Origin: an uncultured Peptococcaceae bacterium
Lineage (GTDB): Bacteria; Bacillota; Peptococcia; Peptococcales; Peptococcaceae
Direction of reading: 5' to 3'
NCBI GenBank assembly: GCA_934229395.1
Contig: CAKQDL010000024.1
Coordinates: forward strand, 1 to 27,218
DNA length: 27,218 nt
In this document: one piece after another, positions 6,321 through 15,417 of the stretch
Position numbering within the stretch: position 1 is the first letter of the stretch
How the letters are laid out: each line of letters opens with the position of its first letter
Translations under genes and position numbers: made by a program
Notes under the pieces: model-generated
What the model saw: only the letters and a program-made list of their open reading frames with translations
Told to the model about the DNA's origin: nothing
Database searches by the model: none

Positions 6321-7739
6321 TTATAAGCTTAACGCTTCAACGCGTTGTTCATGAAGTGCTTTTAAATCGTTCAAGCGACCTTCATTAATACCAATAGATA
6401 GCTTCACCTGACTTGGGCTAGGTGCGCCAATGGTTTCACGCTTTTCAATGCAGGTATGGATGGCAATTTTATCGTAGATGTCTTCTTCGATGCATTCAGA
6501 GAAGCTCTTGAATTCTTCCATGGTGCAATCGTCCAAAGCCTTGCCATTCATGATGCAATAGGCAACAGCTTCACCAACAACAGCATGTGCATCGCGGAAT
6601 GGGATGCCCTTTGTTACAAGGTAATCTGCAAAGTCGGTGGCATTGGTGAAGCCACCAGCTGCAGCACGCTTCATGTTTTCCTTTTTGAAGCTAGCGGTTG
6701 CAAGCATTTTATTGAAGATGAGCAAGCATTTTTTCCAAGTATCGATGGTGTCAAACACACCTTCCTTATCCTCTTGCATGTCCTTGTTGTACGCAAGAGG
6801 AAGGCCCTTCATGGTTGTAAGCAGACCCATGAGAGAGCCATACACACGGCCGGTTTTACCACGAACAAGCTCTGCCACGTCTGGATTTTTCTTTTGTGGC
6901 ATAATGCTGCTGCCTGTGCTGTAAGCGTCATCCAAGTCGATGAAGGCAAATTCCTGGCTGGCCCAAAGGACCACTTCTTCGCAAAAACGGCTGAGGTGCA
7001 TCATGCTGATGGATGCATCGCTCAAAAATTCAAGTGCAAAATCGCGGTCGCTTACGCCATCTAGGGAATTTAGGCATGGTTCGTTAAAACGCAAGGCGCC
7101 AGCGGTTTCGTAACGGTCTAGCGGGAAGGTGGTCCCAGCCAAGGCACCGCTACCGAGTGGCATGACGTTGTTGCGTTCTAGCCAAGAATCAAGACGTTCC
7201 ACATCGCGCTTAAACATTTCAAAGTAAGCCATGAGATGGTGGCCTAAGGTGATTGGTTGTGCGCGTTGCAAGTGGGTATAGCCTGGCATTGCCGTTTCGG
7301 TGTGTTCCTTGGCAATGGAAAGAATGGTTTCTAAGAAGTCTAGAAGCTGCGCTTGCACTTCGAGCACTTCGTGGCGCACGTGCATACGCATATCGAGTGC
7401 GACCTGGTCGTTTCTGCTGCGACCGGTGTGGAGCTTCTTACCCACGTCGCCAACCTTTGCGGTGAGCAACACTTCCATATTCATGTGAATATCTTCATCA
7501 GAAGGGTTGAAGGTCACCTTGCCTTCTTCGATTTCATCTAAGATTTCGCGAAGGCCATTGACCAAGGTGTCGGCTTCTTCTTTGGTAATCACGCCAACAT
7601 TGCCAAGCATGGTTGCATGGGCAATGCTGCCTTGAATATCCCAATAATAGAGTTTTTGGTCAAAGCTAATGGAAGAATGAAAATCTTCCATTAGCTTATC
7701 GCTGTCTTTACTAAATCGTCCGCCCCAAAGCTTTGCCAT
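6321..7739 (-). CDS. argH: Argininosuccinate lyase
   Basis: This enzyme cleaves argininosuccinate to arginine and fumarate, the last step of arginine synthesis. At 472 residues it has the usual length for the fumarase/aspartase superfamily. Visible signatures are KLWGGRF at the N-terminus, HTGRSRND (104-111), GYTHLQRAQP with the catalytic His at about 156, and GSSIMPQKKNPD (276-287), the superfamily signature loop with the catalytic Ser. The start has a GAGAGGTAC ribosome site. It is the last gene of the operon: the argG stop is 12 nt upstream and a terminator follows. Identity is secure. Confidence 0.97.
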   Translation of the reverse strand: MAKLWGGRFSKDSDKLMEDFHSSISFDQKLYYWDIQGSIAHATMLGNVGVITKEEADTLVNGLREILDEIEEGKVTFNPSDEDIHMNMEVLLTAKVGDVGKKLHTGRSRNDQVALDMRMHVRHEVLEVQAQLLDFLETILSIAKEHTETAMPGYTHLQRAQPITLGHHLMAYFEMFKRDVERLDSWLERNNVMPLGSGALAGTTFPLDRYETAGALRFNEPCLNSLDGVSDRDFALEFLSDASISMMHLSRFCEEVVLWASQEFAFIDLDDAYSTGSSIMPQKKNPDVAELVRGKTGRVYGSLMGLLTTMKGLPLAYNKDMQEDKEGVFDTIDTWKKCLLIFNKMLATASFKKENMKRAAAGGFTNATDFADYLVTKGIPFRDAHAVVGEAVAYCIMNGKALDDCTMEEFKSFSECIEEDIYDKIAIHTCIEKRETIGAPSPSQVKLSIGINEGRLNDLKALHEQRVEALSL

Positions 7740-7751
7740 GATGTACCTCTC

Positions 7752-8957
7752 TTACTTCTTGAGGTTTTGCTTCATCAAAGCGTTAACCTTGAGTGGTAGG
7801 CCGAAGAGGTTGATGAAGCCTTCAGCGTCTGCTTGGTTGTATACTTCATCTTCGCCGAAAGTTACGAATTCTTCGTTGTAGAGGGAGTATGGGGAGGTCA
7901 TGCCAGCGGTGGTGCAGTTGCCCTTGTAGAGCTTGAGGCGCACTTCGCCAGAGCAGGTTTCTTGGGTCTTGTCAACGAAAGCATCGAGGGCTTCCTTGAG
8001 TGGGGTGAACCAAAGACCATCGTAAACGAGTTGAGCATATTGAACAGCAGCGTGTTCCTTGAATTCCATGGTGCGACGGTCCAAGGTGAGGGATTCAAGA
8101 CCCTTGTGTGCCTTGTAAAGGATGGTGCCACCAGGGGTTTCGTAAACGCCACGGCTCTTCATACCTACAAGGCGGTTTTCAACGATGTCCAAAATACCTA
8201 CGCCATGCTTAGCGCCAAGTTCGTTGAGCTTTTCGAGCATAGCAAGTGGTGCCAATTCTTCGCCGTTGAGTTTAACAGCGTTGCCCTTTTCAAAGGTAAT
8301 GGTGATGTATTCTGCTTCATCTGGAGCGTCTTCTGGACGGTTGCAGATGAGGTAGAGATCTTCGAGTGGTTCGTTTGCTGGATCTTCAAGGTCTGCACCT
8401 TCGTGGGAAAGGTGGAGCACGTTGCGGTCCATGCTGTATGGACGCTTCTTGGTTACAGGTACTGGAACGTTGTGAGCGTTTGCATAGTCTACAGCATCTT
8501 CACGAGATTTGATGTCCCAAATACGCCATGGAGCGATGATTTTGGTAGCTGGGCTAAGAGCCTTGATGGTGAGTTCAAAACGTACTTGGTCGTTACCCTT
8601 ACCGGTTGCGCCGTGAGCAATGTAGTCTGCGCCTTCTTGTTCAGCGATTTCTACAAGAGCCTTGGAGATGATAGGACGTGCGCAAGAGGTACCGAGGAGG
8701 TAGCCACCTTCATAGAGAGCGCCAGAACGGATAACTGGATATACATAATCCTTTACGAAGTCTTCCTTAAGGTCCACAATGTACACCTTGCTTGCGCCAG
8801 ATGCAATGGCCTTGTCGTGAACAACGTTGAGCTCGTCACCTTGGCCAACGTCAGCGCATACAGCGATAACTTCGCAGTTGTCATAGTTTTCCTTTAACCA
8901 TGGGATGATGATGGAGGTATCCAAACCACCAGAATAAGCCAATACTACTTTAGACAT
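7752..8957 (-). CDS. argG: Argininosuccinate synthase
   Basis: This enzyme joins citrulline and aspartate with ATP to form argininosuccinate. It has 401 residues, normal for the family. The N-terminal PP-loop AYSGGLDTS (7-15) is the ATP pyrophosphatase motif, and GATGKGNDQVRFE and the C-terminal SPYSLYNEE are also family-typical. A GGAGG site precedes the ATG. It lies between argF (26-nt gap) and argH (12-nt gap) in one operon. A long open frame on the opposite strand is a codon-bias shadow. Identity is secure. Confidence 0.97.
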   Translation of the reverse strand: MSKVVLAYSGGLDTSIIIPWLKENYDNCEVIAVCADVGQGDELNVVHDKAIASGASKVYIVDLKEDFVKDYVYPVIRSGALYEGGYLLGTSCARPIISKALVEIAEQEGADYIAHGATGKGNDQVRFELTIKALSPATKIIAPWRIWDIKSREDAVDYANAHNVPVPVTKKRPYSMDRNVLHLSHEGADLEDPANEPLEDLYLICNRPEDAPDEAEYITITFEKGNAVKLNGEELAPLAMLEKLNELGAKHGVGILDIVENRLVGMKSRGVYETPGGTILYKAHKGLESLTLDRRTMEFKEHAAVQYAQLVYDGLWFTPLKEALDAFVDKTQETCSGEVRLKLYKGNCTTAGMTSPYSLYNEEFVTFGEDEVYNQADAEGFINLFGLPLKVNALMKQNLKK

Positions 8958-8983
8958 AATTATTAATCCTCCTAAATTTTAAG

Positions 8984-9910
8984 TTACATAATTGCAGCCA
9001 TGATGGCTTTGTGTGCATGCATACGGTTTTCTGCTTCGTCGAAGATAACACTTCTTTCGTGTTCAAGCACCTCTTCGGTAACTTCGAAGCCACGGTAAGC
9101 TGGTAGGCAGTGCATAAAAATAGCATCTTCTTTTGCAGTGTTAAAGAGGGCTTCGTCAATTTGATAGCCTTCAAAAGCCTTTGTGCGCGCTTCTTTTTCG
9201 CTTTCTTGACCCATACTTGCCCATGTGTCGGTGTAAACAACGTCAACATCCTTGATGGCTTCCTTTGGATCGTTGGTGAGACTCAAGGTGCAGCCCATTT
9301 CCTTGGCAATGCCTTGGGCATAGTCTACGATTTCTGCTTCTGGGCGGTAATTGTCTGGTGTTGCCACCTTCACGTTCATACCGCACTTGAGCATACCAAT
9401 CATGAGGGAATGGGTCATGTTGTTGCCATCGCCAATGTAGCAAAAATCTAAGCCAGCGAGGGTGCCCTTGTGTTCCTTGATGGTGATGAGGTCTGCAATA
9501 ACCTGTGTTGGATGGTAGGTATCGGTAAGACCATTGATGACTGGTACATCAGCATACTTTGCAAAGCCTTCTACTTCAGCTTGTTCAAAGGTACGAATGA
9601 GAATACCGTCTACGTAGCGTGCAAGTACACGAGCGGTGTCTTGTACAGGTTCGCCACGGCCAATTTGCAAGTCGTTGGCGCTCAAGAAAAGTGCTTGACC
9701 ACCCAATTGGTACATACCAACTTCAAAGGATACACGGGTTCTGGTGGATGATTTTTGGAAAATCATCGCAAGGGATTTGCCTTGCAAATATGGATGAGGA
9801 ATGCCCTTTTTGAGCTTATCCTTTAAATCCAAGCCTAAATCGACAATATATTGAATTTCTTCTCCGGTAAAATCGCGGAGTGTCAAAAAATCTCTGCCTT
9901 TAAGGTTCAT
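8984..9910 (-). CDS. argF: Ornithine carbamoyltransferase
   Basis: This enzyme transfers the carbamoyl group from carbamoyl phosphate to ornithine to give citrulline. The 308-residue protein shows all key motifs: SSTRTR (54-59) for carbamoyl phosphate, HPTQ (133-136), DTWASMG (228-234), and HCLP (267-270) with the catalytic Cys for ornithine. Its ATG overlaps the stop of the upstream 108-aa gene (ATGA), so it is probably translationally coupled. An anabolic role is inferred from its place between argD and argG; no arcA or arcC genes are nearby. Confidence 0.96.
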   Translation of the reverse strand: MNLKGRDFLTLRDFTGEEIQYIVDLGLDLKDKLKKGIPHPYLQGKSLAMIFQKSSTRTRVSFEVGMYQLGGQALFLSANDLQIGRGEPVQDTARVLARYVDGILIRTFEQAEVEGFAKYADVPVINGLTDTYHPTQVIADLITIKEHKGTLAGLDFCYIGDGNNMTHSLMIGMLKCGMNVKVATPDNYRPEAEIVDYAQGIAKEMGCTLSLTNDPKEAIKDVDVVYTDTWASMGQESEKEARTKAFEGYQIDEALFNTAKEDAIFMHCLPAYRGFEVTEEVLEHERSVIFDEAENRMHAHKAIMAAIM

Positions 9911-10233
9911 ATCTTTCTCCCTTCTGGATACGCATAAAAAACTATGTTTTTAAAGCCAACACAGGTTGCAATATAGTACGGACGCAGCTTAAAAAATTCT
10001 AGCGCATCTAGTGGCAGGCTTATTGGCGCGTCTGCTGCATTTTGAAAAATTATTTCACAGTCGTCGCCTTTAATCATAAAGTCAATGTTGTACAGCCAAC
10101 GGCTTTCACTTTCGGCTTTGAGCTTGTACTTCATATTGACATATTTTAGCTTGCCAAGCTGTTCATAAATGGTTTGATGCGCATTTTCTACCATTTCGCG
10201 TGCGTCTTTACTATAAATTTCCATATCGTTCAT
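9907..10233 (-). CDS. Uncharacterised 108-aa protein in the arginine operon
   Basis: I do not recognise a family. The best start is the ATG at 10231-10233, with AGGATGG about 8 nt upstream. Longer frames up to 10326 would run into the tyrA 3' end and look wrong (MQKHSKPCLRM...). The protein is mixed charged/aromatic, without signal peptide or membrane helix. A likely N-terminal helix (EIYSKDAREMVENAHQTIYEQL) is followed by a segment that looks beta-rich (RWLYNIDFMIKGDDCEIIFQN, then PYYIATCVGFKNIVFYAYPEG). Its TGA overlaps the argF ATG, which ties its translation to ornithine carbamoyltransferase. A role in arginine metabolism or its control is only inferred from position. Confidence 0.75.
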   Translation of the reverse strand: MNDMEIYSKDAREMVENAHQTIYEQLGKLKYVNMKYKLKAESESRWLYNIDFMIKGDDCEIIFQNAADAPISLPLDALEFFKLRPYYIATCVGFKNIVFYAYPEGRKI

Positions 10234-10252
10234 AGTAACACCATCCTTGCCC

Positions 10253-11098
10253 TTATTGGACGTGGTCGTTGCTCCATTCCTTCTTTTCGCGACCATCCTT
10301 AAGCAAGGCTTCGAGTGTTTTTGCATCGTGATTCACCAAAACATCGCGATACTCAACAAGATGAGCAATGATTTCGTCGATTTCCCCTGCCAAATAATCG
10401 GCATTGCGTAAAAACAAATCGGTCCACATTTTTTCGTCTAGTCTTGCAACGCGCGTCAGGTCACGGAAGCTCCCTGCGCTATAGCCTTCTTCTCTGAGCA
10501 TTGTTGGGCTCTTGATATAGGCACTAGAGACCACGTGCGCCAGCTGAGAAGTGTAGGCAATAATCTGATCATGAATTTCTGGCGTTGATTCCACCATTTT
10601 GCGAAAACCGAGCGCATGCACGTATTTTTGCAATTCGTCCCAGTCAACATGATAACACAAAGCGGGATCTTTTGTCATGACCAGACTTGCACCTTGGAAA
10701 AGGTTTACGAGGGAATGTGAATAACCAAAGAGTTCACGGCCGGCCATTGGGTGCATACCAATATATTGCGGCCCTTTTTCAAAGAAATGCTCTCTGAAGC
10801 AGTCCATAATATCGCGCTTGATGCCACACACATCCATGACCAAGCCGTCTTTGTTCATAAATTCGTGGTTCTCTTCCACAAAGCGAATGATATTTTTTGG
10901 CGTCATGGCGAGAATGGTCACATCTGCATCCTCTAAATCCGGCTTGCCGGCGATGTATTTTATGGAATGTTCATCAAGCGCTAGAGCCAAGGTTTTGTCG
11001 TCGGTATCCATGCCGATGACCTCAGCATCAGTATACGCTGTCAAAGCCTTGGCAAGGGAGCCCCCAATGAGGCCCAAGCCGACAATTAAAATTTTCAT
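10253..11098 (-). CDS. tyrA: Prephenate dehydrogenase
   Basis: This NAD(P)-dependent enzyme oxidatively decarboxylates prephenate to 4-hydroxyphenylpyruvate, the committed step to tyrosine. The 281-residue protein has an N-terminal Rossmann motif GLGLIGGS (7-14), the family motif GMHPMAGRE (115-122), and a C-terminal helical region with SAGSFRDLTRVA. It has neither a chorismate mutase nor an ACT domain, so it is monofunctional and probably lacks the ACT-type tyrosine feedback site. Its ATG overlaps the argD stop as TAATG. Its place inside an arginine operon is unusual, and no other aromatic gene is nearby. Identity is good; cyclohexadienyl or arogenate dehydrogenase activity cannot be excluded. 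Confidence 0.9.
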   Translation of the reverse strand: MKILIVGLGLIGGSLAKALTAYTDAEVIGMDTDDKTLALALDEHSIKYIAGKPDLEDADVTILAMTPKNIIRFVEENHEFMNKDGLVMDVCGIKRDIMDCFREHFFEKGPQYIGMHPMAGRELFGYSHSLVNLFQGASLVMTKDPALCYHVDWDELQKYVHALGFRKMVESTPEIHDQIIAYTSQLAHVVSSAYIKSPTMLREEGYSAGSFRDLTRVARLDEKMWTDLFLRNADYLAGEIDEIIAHLVEYRDVLVNHDAKTLEALLKDGREKKEWSNDHVQ

Positions 11099-12267
11099 TA
11101 TGCTAGTACCTTTTTAAGAATAGCAATGCATTCGTCGATTTCTTCTTTTGTAATCACCAGTGGTGGCACGAATCGAAGCACGTGCTTACCAGCGGTGCAA
11201 ATGAGCACGCCTTCGTTGCGGCAAGCTTCTACAATGGCGCCCATGTCGGTTTCATCGCTCATAAGAAGGCCAAGCATGAGGCCACGACCACGCACAGCGA
11301 GGCTATTTTTGCCATCAACGAGGGTTTCTAATTGGCTTGCAAAGTAAGCGCCCTTGTCTTGTACGTCCTTAAGGAAGGCTTCGTCAAAAATCACATCAGC
11401 CACTGCACAAGCTACATGAGAAGCCAATGGACCACCGCCAAAGGTGGAAGCGTGATCGCCAGGTTGGAAGGCTGCGGCAACCTTGTCCTTTGCAAGCATT
11501 GCGCCCATTGGCACGCCACCTGCAATGGCCTTTGCCATGGTTACAATGTCTGGAGAGAGGTCGTATACTTGGTGTGCAAAAGCATAGCCGGTACGGCCCA
11601 TACCAGTTTGCACTTCATCAATAATGAATAGCATGTCCTTTTCGGCACATACTTCTTGAACGTGCTTGAGGAAGTCTTCGCTTAGGTTAATAACACCAGC
11701 TTCGCCTTGAATCACTTCGAGCATGATGGCGCAGGTATCGTCGTCAATCATTTCATCAAGCATAGCAATGTTGTTGGCTTCGGTATATTTAAAACCGCCT
11801 GGTAGTGGTGCAAAGCCCTTTTGGTATTTGGTTTGACCAGTTGCAGTGAGGGAACCTAAGGTTCTGCCATGGAAGGATTGTACCATGGTGATGATGGTGG
11901 AACGGCCATTGCCATATTTTCTAGCGAGCTTAATGGCAGATTCGTTGGCTTCTGCACCACTGTTGCAGAAGAAGGCCTTGCCTAGACCGCTTGTTTTGCA
12001 GAGCTTTTCAGCCAAAGCGATTTGTGGTTCGTTCCAATAGAGGTTAGAAATATGGATGAGCTTTTCAGCTTGTTCCTTGATAGCATTCACAACAGCTGGG
12101 TGGTTATAGCCTAAGCTGTTTACAGCAATACCGCTAACCATATCGAGATATTTCTTGCCGGTGTTGCCGGTCAAATACACACCTTCACCAGATTCAATAA
12201 CAACTGGAGCCTGCGCATAGGTTCCCATGACATATTGTTTGCCCTTTGCAATCATTTCATTTTCCAT
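11098..12267 (-). CDS. argD: Acetylornithine aminotransferase
   Basis: A PLP-dependent class III aminotransferase converting N-acetylglutamate semialdehyde and glutamate to N-acetylornithine and 2-oxoglutarate. The 389-residue protein has CNSGAEANE (101-109), SFHGRT (131-136), FIIDEVQTGMGRTG (214-227), and TMAKAIAGG with the PLP-binding Lys at about 246. Both ends are coupled: its ATG overlaps the argB stop (TAATG), with GGAGG in the argB end as ribosome site, and its stop overlaps the tyrA start in the same way. Family members can also act on succinylornithine or succinyl-diaminopimelate; the operon favours arginine synthesis. Confidence 0.95.
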   Translation of the reverse strand: MENEMIAKGKQYVMGTYAQAPVVIESGEGVYLTGNTGKKYLDMVSGIAVNSLGYNHPAVVNAIKEQAEKLIHISNLYWNEPQIALAEKLCKTSGLGKAFFCNSGAEANESAIKLARKYGNGRSTIITMVQSFHGRTLGSLTATGQTKYQKGFAPLPGGFKYTEANNIAMLDEMIDDDTCAIMLEVIQGEAGVINLSEDFLKHVQEVCAEKDMLFIIDEVQTGMGRTGYAFAHQVYDLSPDIVTMAKAIAGGVPMGAMLAKDKVAAAFQPGDHASTFGGGPLASHVACAVADVIFDEAFLKDVQDKGAYFASQLETLVDGKNSLAVRGRGLMLGLLMSDETDMGAIVEACRNEGVLICTAGKHVLRFVPPLVITKEEIDECIAILKKVLA

Positions 12268-13142
12268 TATTTTTTACCTCCGATAAACATTGTGCCAACA
12301 CCATCATCTGTAAAGAGCTCTAAAAGCAAGCTATGCATGGTTTGACCGTTAATAATATGCGCACTTTGCACACCATTTTCAACAGCATATTTGCAGCAAT
12401 TCACCTTTGGAATCATACCGCCATAGATGGTGCCATCTTTTTCCATATGATCAACAAGCTCATTGGTGACCTTGCTGATGCGTTTTCCGTCTGCATCTAA
12501 GATACCATCTGTATCTGTAAGAAGGAAGAACTTATCTGCTTTGAGCGCTGCAGCCACAGCAGCAGCTGCTGTGTCACCATTGATGTTATAGCGTCCGCCA
12601 TTTTCATCAAGACCAATTGGAGAAATTACTGGGATGTATTCCTTGGCTAGGGCGTTGTCAATAAGCTCAGGCTTAATTTCTGTAATTTCGCCTACAAAGC
12701 CCAAGTCGACAGGCTGGTTGTTTTTGTCGTAATGCAGTTTTTTCTTTGCTTGGATGGTACCACCGTCGATACCACTTAGGCCAACGGCCTTGCCACCATG
12801 CTTTTGGATAAGGGCCACAATTTCTTGGTTGACCTTCCCAATCAAAACCATTTGGGCAATTTCCAGCACTTCCTGATCGGTGACACGAAGGCCATCAATA
12901 AATTTGGACTGATAGTTTTCCTTTTCGAGCCAGTAATTGATGTCTGGGCCACCACCGTGCACGAGGATTGGGTTCATCCCTACATAGCGCATGAGCACAA
13001 TGTCAGAAATGACCTTTTCGCGCATTTTCTTATCAATCATGGCGTGACCACCGTACTTGATGACGATGGTCTTACCGTAAAATTTCTTTATGTATGGCAG
13101 AGCTTCAACAAGAACCTCTGCTGTGTGATTTCCAAAATCCAT
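12267..13142 (-). CDS. argB: Acetylglutamate kinase
   Basis: This enzyme phosphorylates N-acetylglutamate with ATP, the second step of arginine synthesis and a common arginine-feedback point. The 291-residue protein of the amino acid kinase family shows KYGGHAM (29-35) and VHGGGPDI (61-68) for nucleotide and substrate binding, and the C-terminal GGMIPKV segment. It contains the N-terminal extension (GNHTAEVLVEALPYIKKFYGK) that precedes the kinase core in arginine-inhibitable hexameric forms, so feedback inhibition is plausible but inferred. The AGGAG site for its ATG lies in the last codons of argJ, 2 nt away. Confidence 0.96.
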   Translation of the reverse strand: MDFGNHTAEVLVEALPYIKKFYGKTIVIKYGGHAMIDKKMREKVISDIVLMRYVGMNPILVHGGGPDINYWLEKENYQSKFIDGLRVTDQEVLEIAQMVLIGKVNQEIVALIQKHGGKAVGLSGIDGGTIQAKKKLHYDKNNQPVDLGFVGEITEIKPELIDNALAKEYIPVISPIGLDENGGRYNINGDTAAAAVAAALKADKFFLLTDTDGILDADGKRISKVTNELVDHMEKDGTIYGGMIPKVNCCKYAVENGVQSAHIINGQTMHSLLLELFTDDGVGTMFIGGKK

Positions 13143-13144
13143 GT

Positions 13145-14335
13145 TTAACTCCTGTAATCTGCATTGATGGTTACATAGTCATGGGTGAGATCACAGCCCC
13201 AAGCAACGGCTGTGTCGTCGCCACTATGTAAGTCAATAAGCACGTCGATGTTGTTTTCGGTAAGAATTTCTAAGGCTTTTTCTTCGTCAAAAGCCAAGCC
13301 TTGGCCATTTTGAGCAACCATCAAGTCGCCAATGAAGATGTCCATCTTATCTGGGTCAAAGGCTGCACCAGAATAACCAGCAGCACAGGCAATACGTCCC
13401 CAGTTGGCATCACGGCCATACATGGCGGCTTTTACAAGGCTAGAGCAGGTTACAGCACGAGCGATGGTTTTGGCGCAAGCCACGCTTGGTGCTTGCACCA
13501 CCTTCACTTCAAACATCTTGGTAGCGCCTTCACCATCGGTAACAATTTGTTTTGCAAGGTCCACACAGATGTCTTTGAGCACCTTTTTAAAACCTACAAA
13601 GGTGTCGCTTGCTTCATCATCAATCACAGCATTTTCTGCCATACCATTTGCAAGAACCGTCACCATATCGTTGGTGGATGTGTCACCATCAACACTAATC
13701 ATATTGAAGCTGTCACCAATGGCAGCAGAAAGCGCCTTTTGCAAAAGGTCACTTTTAATGGCTGCATCGCAAAGCACAAAGCCAAGCATGGTGGACATAT
13801 TAGGGTGAATCATACCTGCACCCTTGCACATACCCCAAAAATGAACAGTGGTACCATCAACAACCAATTCAGCAGAGGCTGTTTTTGGCACGGTGTCGGT
13901 GGTCATAATAGCGCGAGAAATGGCTTCGGCACTTTCTTCTAATGGAAGCACCTGTGCTTTTGCTGCTTCAATACCACCTGCAATTTTATCCACCGGAATA
14001 GGCATACCAATAACGCCAGTAGACGCCACAATGGCATCGCCCTCTGCCAAACCAAAGGTATCGGTAAGAGCTTTGGCGCACGCCTTGGCATCCTCAATGC
14101 CTTGCTTGCCCATGGCGGCATTTGCAATACCGCTGTTCACAACAATGGCTTGCGCTTGACCGTTGCTTTCAATATTCTCTTTGGTTACAACGAGTGGGGC
14201 CGCTTGAAAAAGATTGGTTGTATATACACCTGCAGCAGCTGCTGGCACGTCAGACACAACAACAGCGAGGTCCATTTTTTCTTTTTTAATCCCGCAGTTT
14301 AAACCGCAGGCCTTATATCCTTTTGGAAAATTCAT
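13145..14335 (-). CDS. argJ: Glutamate N-acetyltransferase / ornithine acetyltransferase
   Basis: This enzyme moves the acetyl group from N-acetylornithine to glutamate, recycling it, and in bifunctional forms also uses acetyl-CoA. The 396-residue precursor carries the self-cleavage site KGAGMIHPNMSTML. Cleavage would fall before Thr182, which becomes the N-terminal nucleophile of the beta chain. Its presence means arginine is made by the cyclic route, so a separate argE deacetylase is not needed. GAAAGGAAG precedes the ATG; argC lies 24 nt upstream and argB 2 nt downstream. Whether it is mono- or bifunctional cannot be told from sequence alone. Confidence 0.96.
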   Translation of the reverse strand: MNFPKGYKACGLNCGIKKEKMDLAVVVSDVPAAAAGVYTTNLFQAAPLVVTKENIESNGQAQAIVVNSGIANAAMGKQGIEDAKACAKALTDTFGLAEGDAIVASTGVIGMPIPVDKIAGGIEAAKAQVLPLEESAEAISRAIMTTDTVPKTASAELVVDGTTVHFWGMCKGAGMIHPNMSTMLGFVLCDAAIKSDLLQKALSAAIGDSFNMISVDGDTSTNDMVTVLANGMAENAVIDDEASDTFVGFKKVLKDICVDLAKQIVTDGEGATKMFEVKVVQAPSVACAKTIARAVTCSSLVKAAMYGRDANWGRIACAAGYSGAAFDPDKMDIFIGDLMVAQNGQGLAFDEEKALEILTENNIDVLIDLHSGDDTAVAWGCDLTHDYVTINADYRS

Positions 14336-14359
14336 TGTTACTTCCTTTCATAAACACGC

Positions 14360-15391
14360 TTATGGGCACATTGGAAAATAATTCAAGCCTTGCTTTTCTG
14401 GAAGGCCAAACATAATATTCATATTTTGCACCGCTTGGCCACTGGCGCCTTTTACAATATTATCGATTGCAGCGCAAACCACCAACGTTGTATCATTAAC
14501 CATATGCAAGGATACATCGCAGAAGTTGGAGCCCATAACTTGCTTTGTTGCAGCAAATTCACCAAGTGGACGCACACGCACAAATGGTTCCGCATCGTAG
14601 AAGGCGTGATAAAGGGCATTCACCTCTTCGATGGTGCATGGTTTTTTAAGCTTCATGGTGAGGGTGCTCAGAATACCACGGTTGATTGGCGCCAAATGTG
14701 GGTTAAAAATCAAGTCTACGCTTTCACCAGCGGCAACATTCACCTCTTGCAAAATTTCTGGCAAATGACGATGCTTGCCAATGTTGTAAGCCACAACGTT
14801 TTCGTTTACATTAACAAAATGAGAGCTATCGGTGAGCTTCTTGCCGGCCCCAGTTAAACCAGAATCACTGTCTGCAACAACCATCATTGGGTTCACAAGA
14901 CCAGCTTTAAGCATTGGCGCGAGGCCTAAGATGATGCTTGTTGGGAAACAGCCCGGATTGGCTACGAGCTGGCTCTTTTTGATGTCTTCGCGATGAAGCT
15001 CTGGAAGTCCATAAACGGTGGTGGCCATCCATTCCTTGCATACATGATCTGCGCCATACCATTTTTCGTAAACGACTGGATCGTTCAAACGGAAATCTGC
15101 GCCAAGGTCAATCACCTTCACACCGTGCTCAATGAGTTTCTTCGCATATTCAGAAGAAGTACCATGAGGAAGTGCCAAGAAAACCACATCGCACTTGGTG
15201 TAATGACTCAAATCCATATCGCAGAACGCTACGTCTGTCATTTCCAGCAAGCTTTTGTGCAAATCAGCAGCCGGCCCCGTTGCGCTTCTTGCGCCTACGG
15301 CAACAAGCTCCACGTTTTCATGACCACACAACAATCTAATGAGTTCGGAGCCTGTATATCCTGTTGCTCCAATAATTCCTGCTTTAATCAT
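14360..15391 (-). CDS. argC: N-acetyl-gamma-glutamyl-phosphate reductase
   Basis: This NADPH-dependent enzyme reduces N-acetylglutamyl phosphate to the semialdehyde, the third step of arginine synthesis. The 343-residue protein has the Rossmann motif GATGYTG (9-14 region) and NPGCFPT with the catalytic Cys at about 148. The C-terminal His-containing KHRHLPE and HLAPINRG match the family. It is the first gene of the nine-gene operon. GGAGGT lies about 6 nt before the ATG, and the promoter overlaps a 16-bp palindrome (15431-15446). Identity is secure. Confidence 0.97.
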   Translation of the reverse strand: MIKAGIIGATGYTGSELIRLLCGHENVELVAVGARSATGPAADLHKSLLEMTDVAFCDMDLSHYTKCDVVFLALPHGTSSEYAKKLIEHGVKVIDLGADFRLNDPVVYEKWYGADHVCKEWMATTVYGLPELHREDIKKSQLVANPGCFPTSIILGLAPMLKAGLVNPMMVVADSDSGLTGAGKKLTDSSHFVNVNENVVAYNIGKHRHLPEILQEVNVAAGESVDLIFNPHLAPINRGILSTLTMKLKKPCTIEEVNALYHAFYDAEPFVRVRPLGEFAATKQVMGSNFCDVSLHMVNDTTLVVCAAIDNIVKGASGQAVQNMNIMFGLPEKQGLNYFPMCP

Positions 15392-15417
15392 TACAACACC
15401 TCCATTGAATGCTTTAG

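Noticed and set aside
7833..8897. 354-codon plus-strand open frame opposite argG
   Set aside because: It lies entirely inside argG with no ribosome site or promoter and has an atypical composition rich in Phe, Val and Cys. It is a codon-bias shadow.
9907..10326. Longer 139-residue version of the unknown arginine-operon gene
   Set aside because: The extra N-terminus overlaps the tyrA coding end and has no ribosome site. The ATG at 10233 has a good one.
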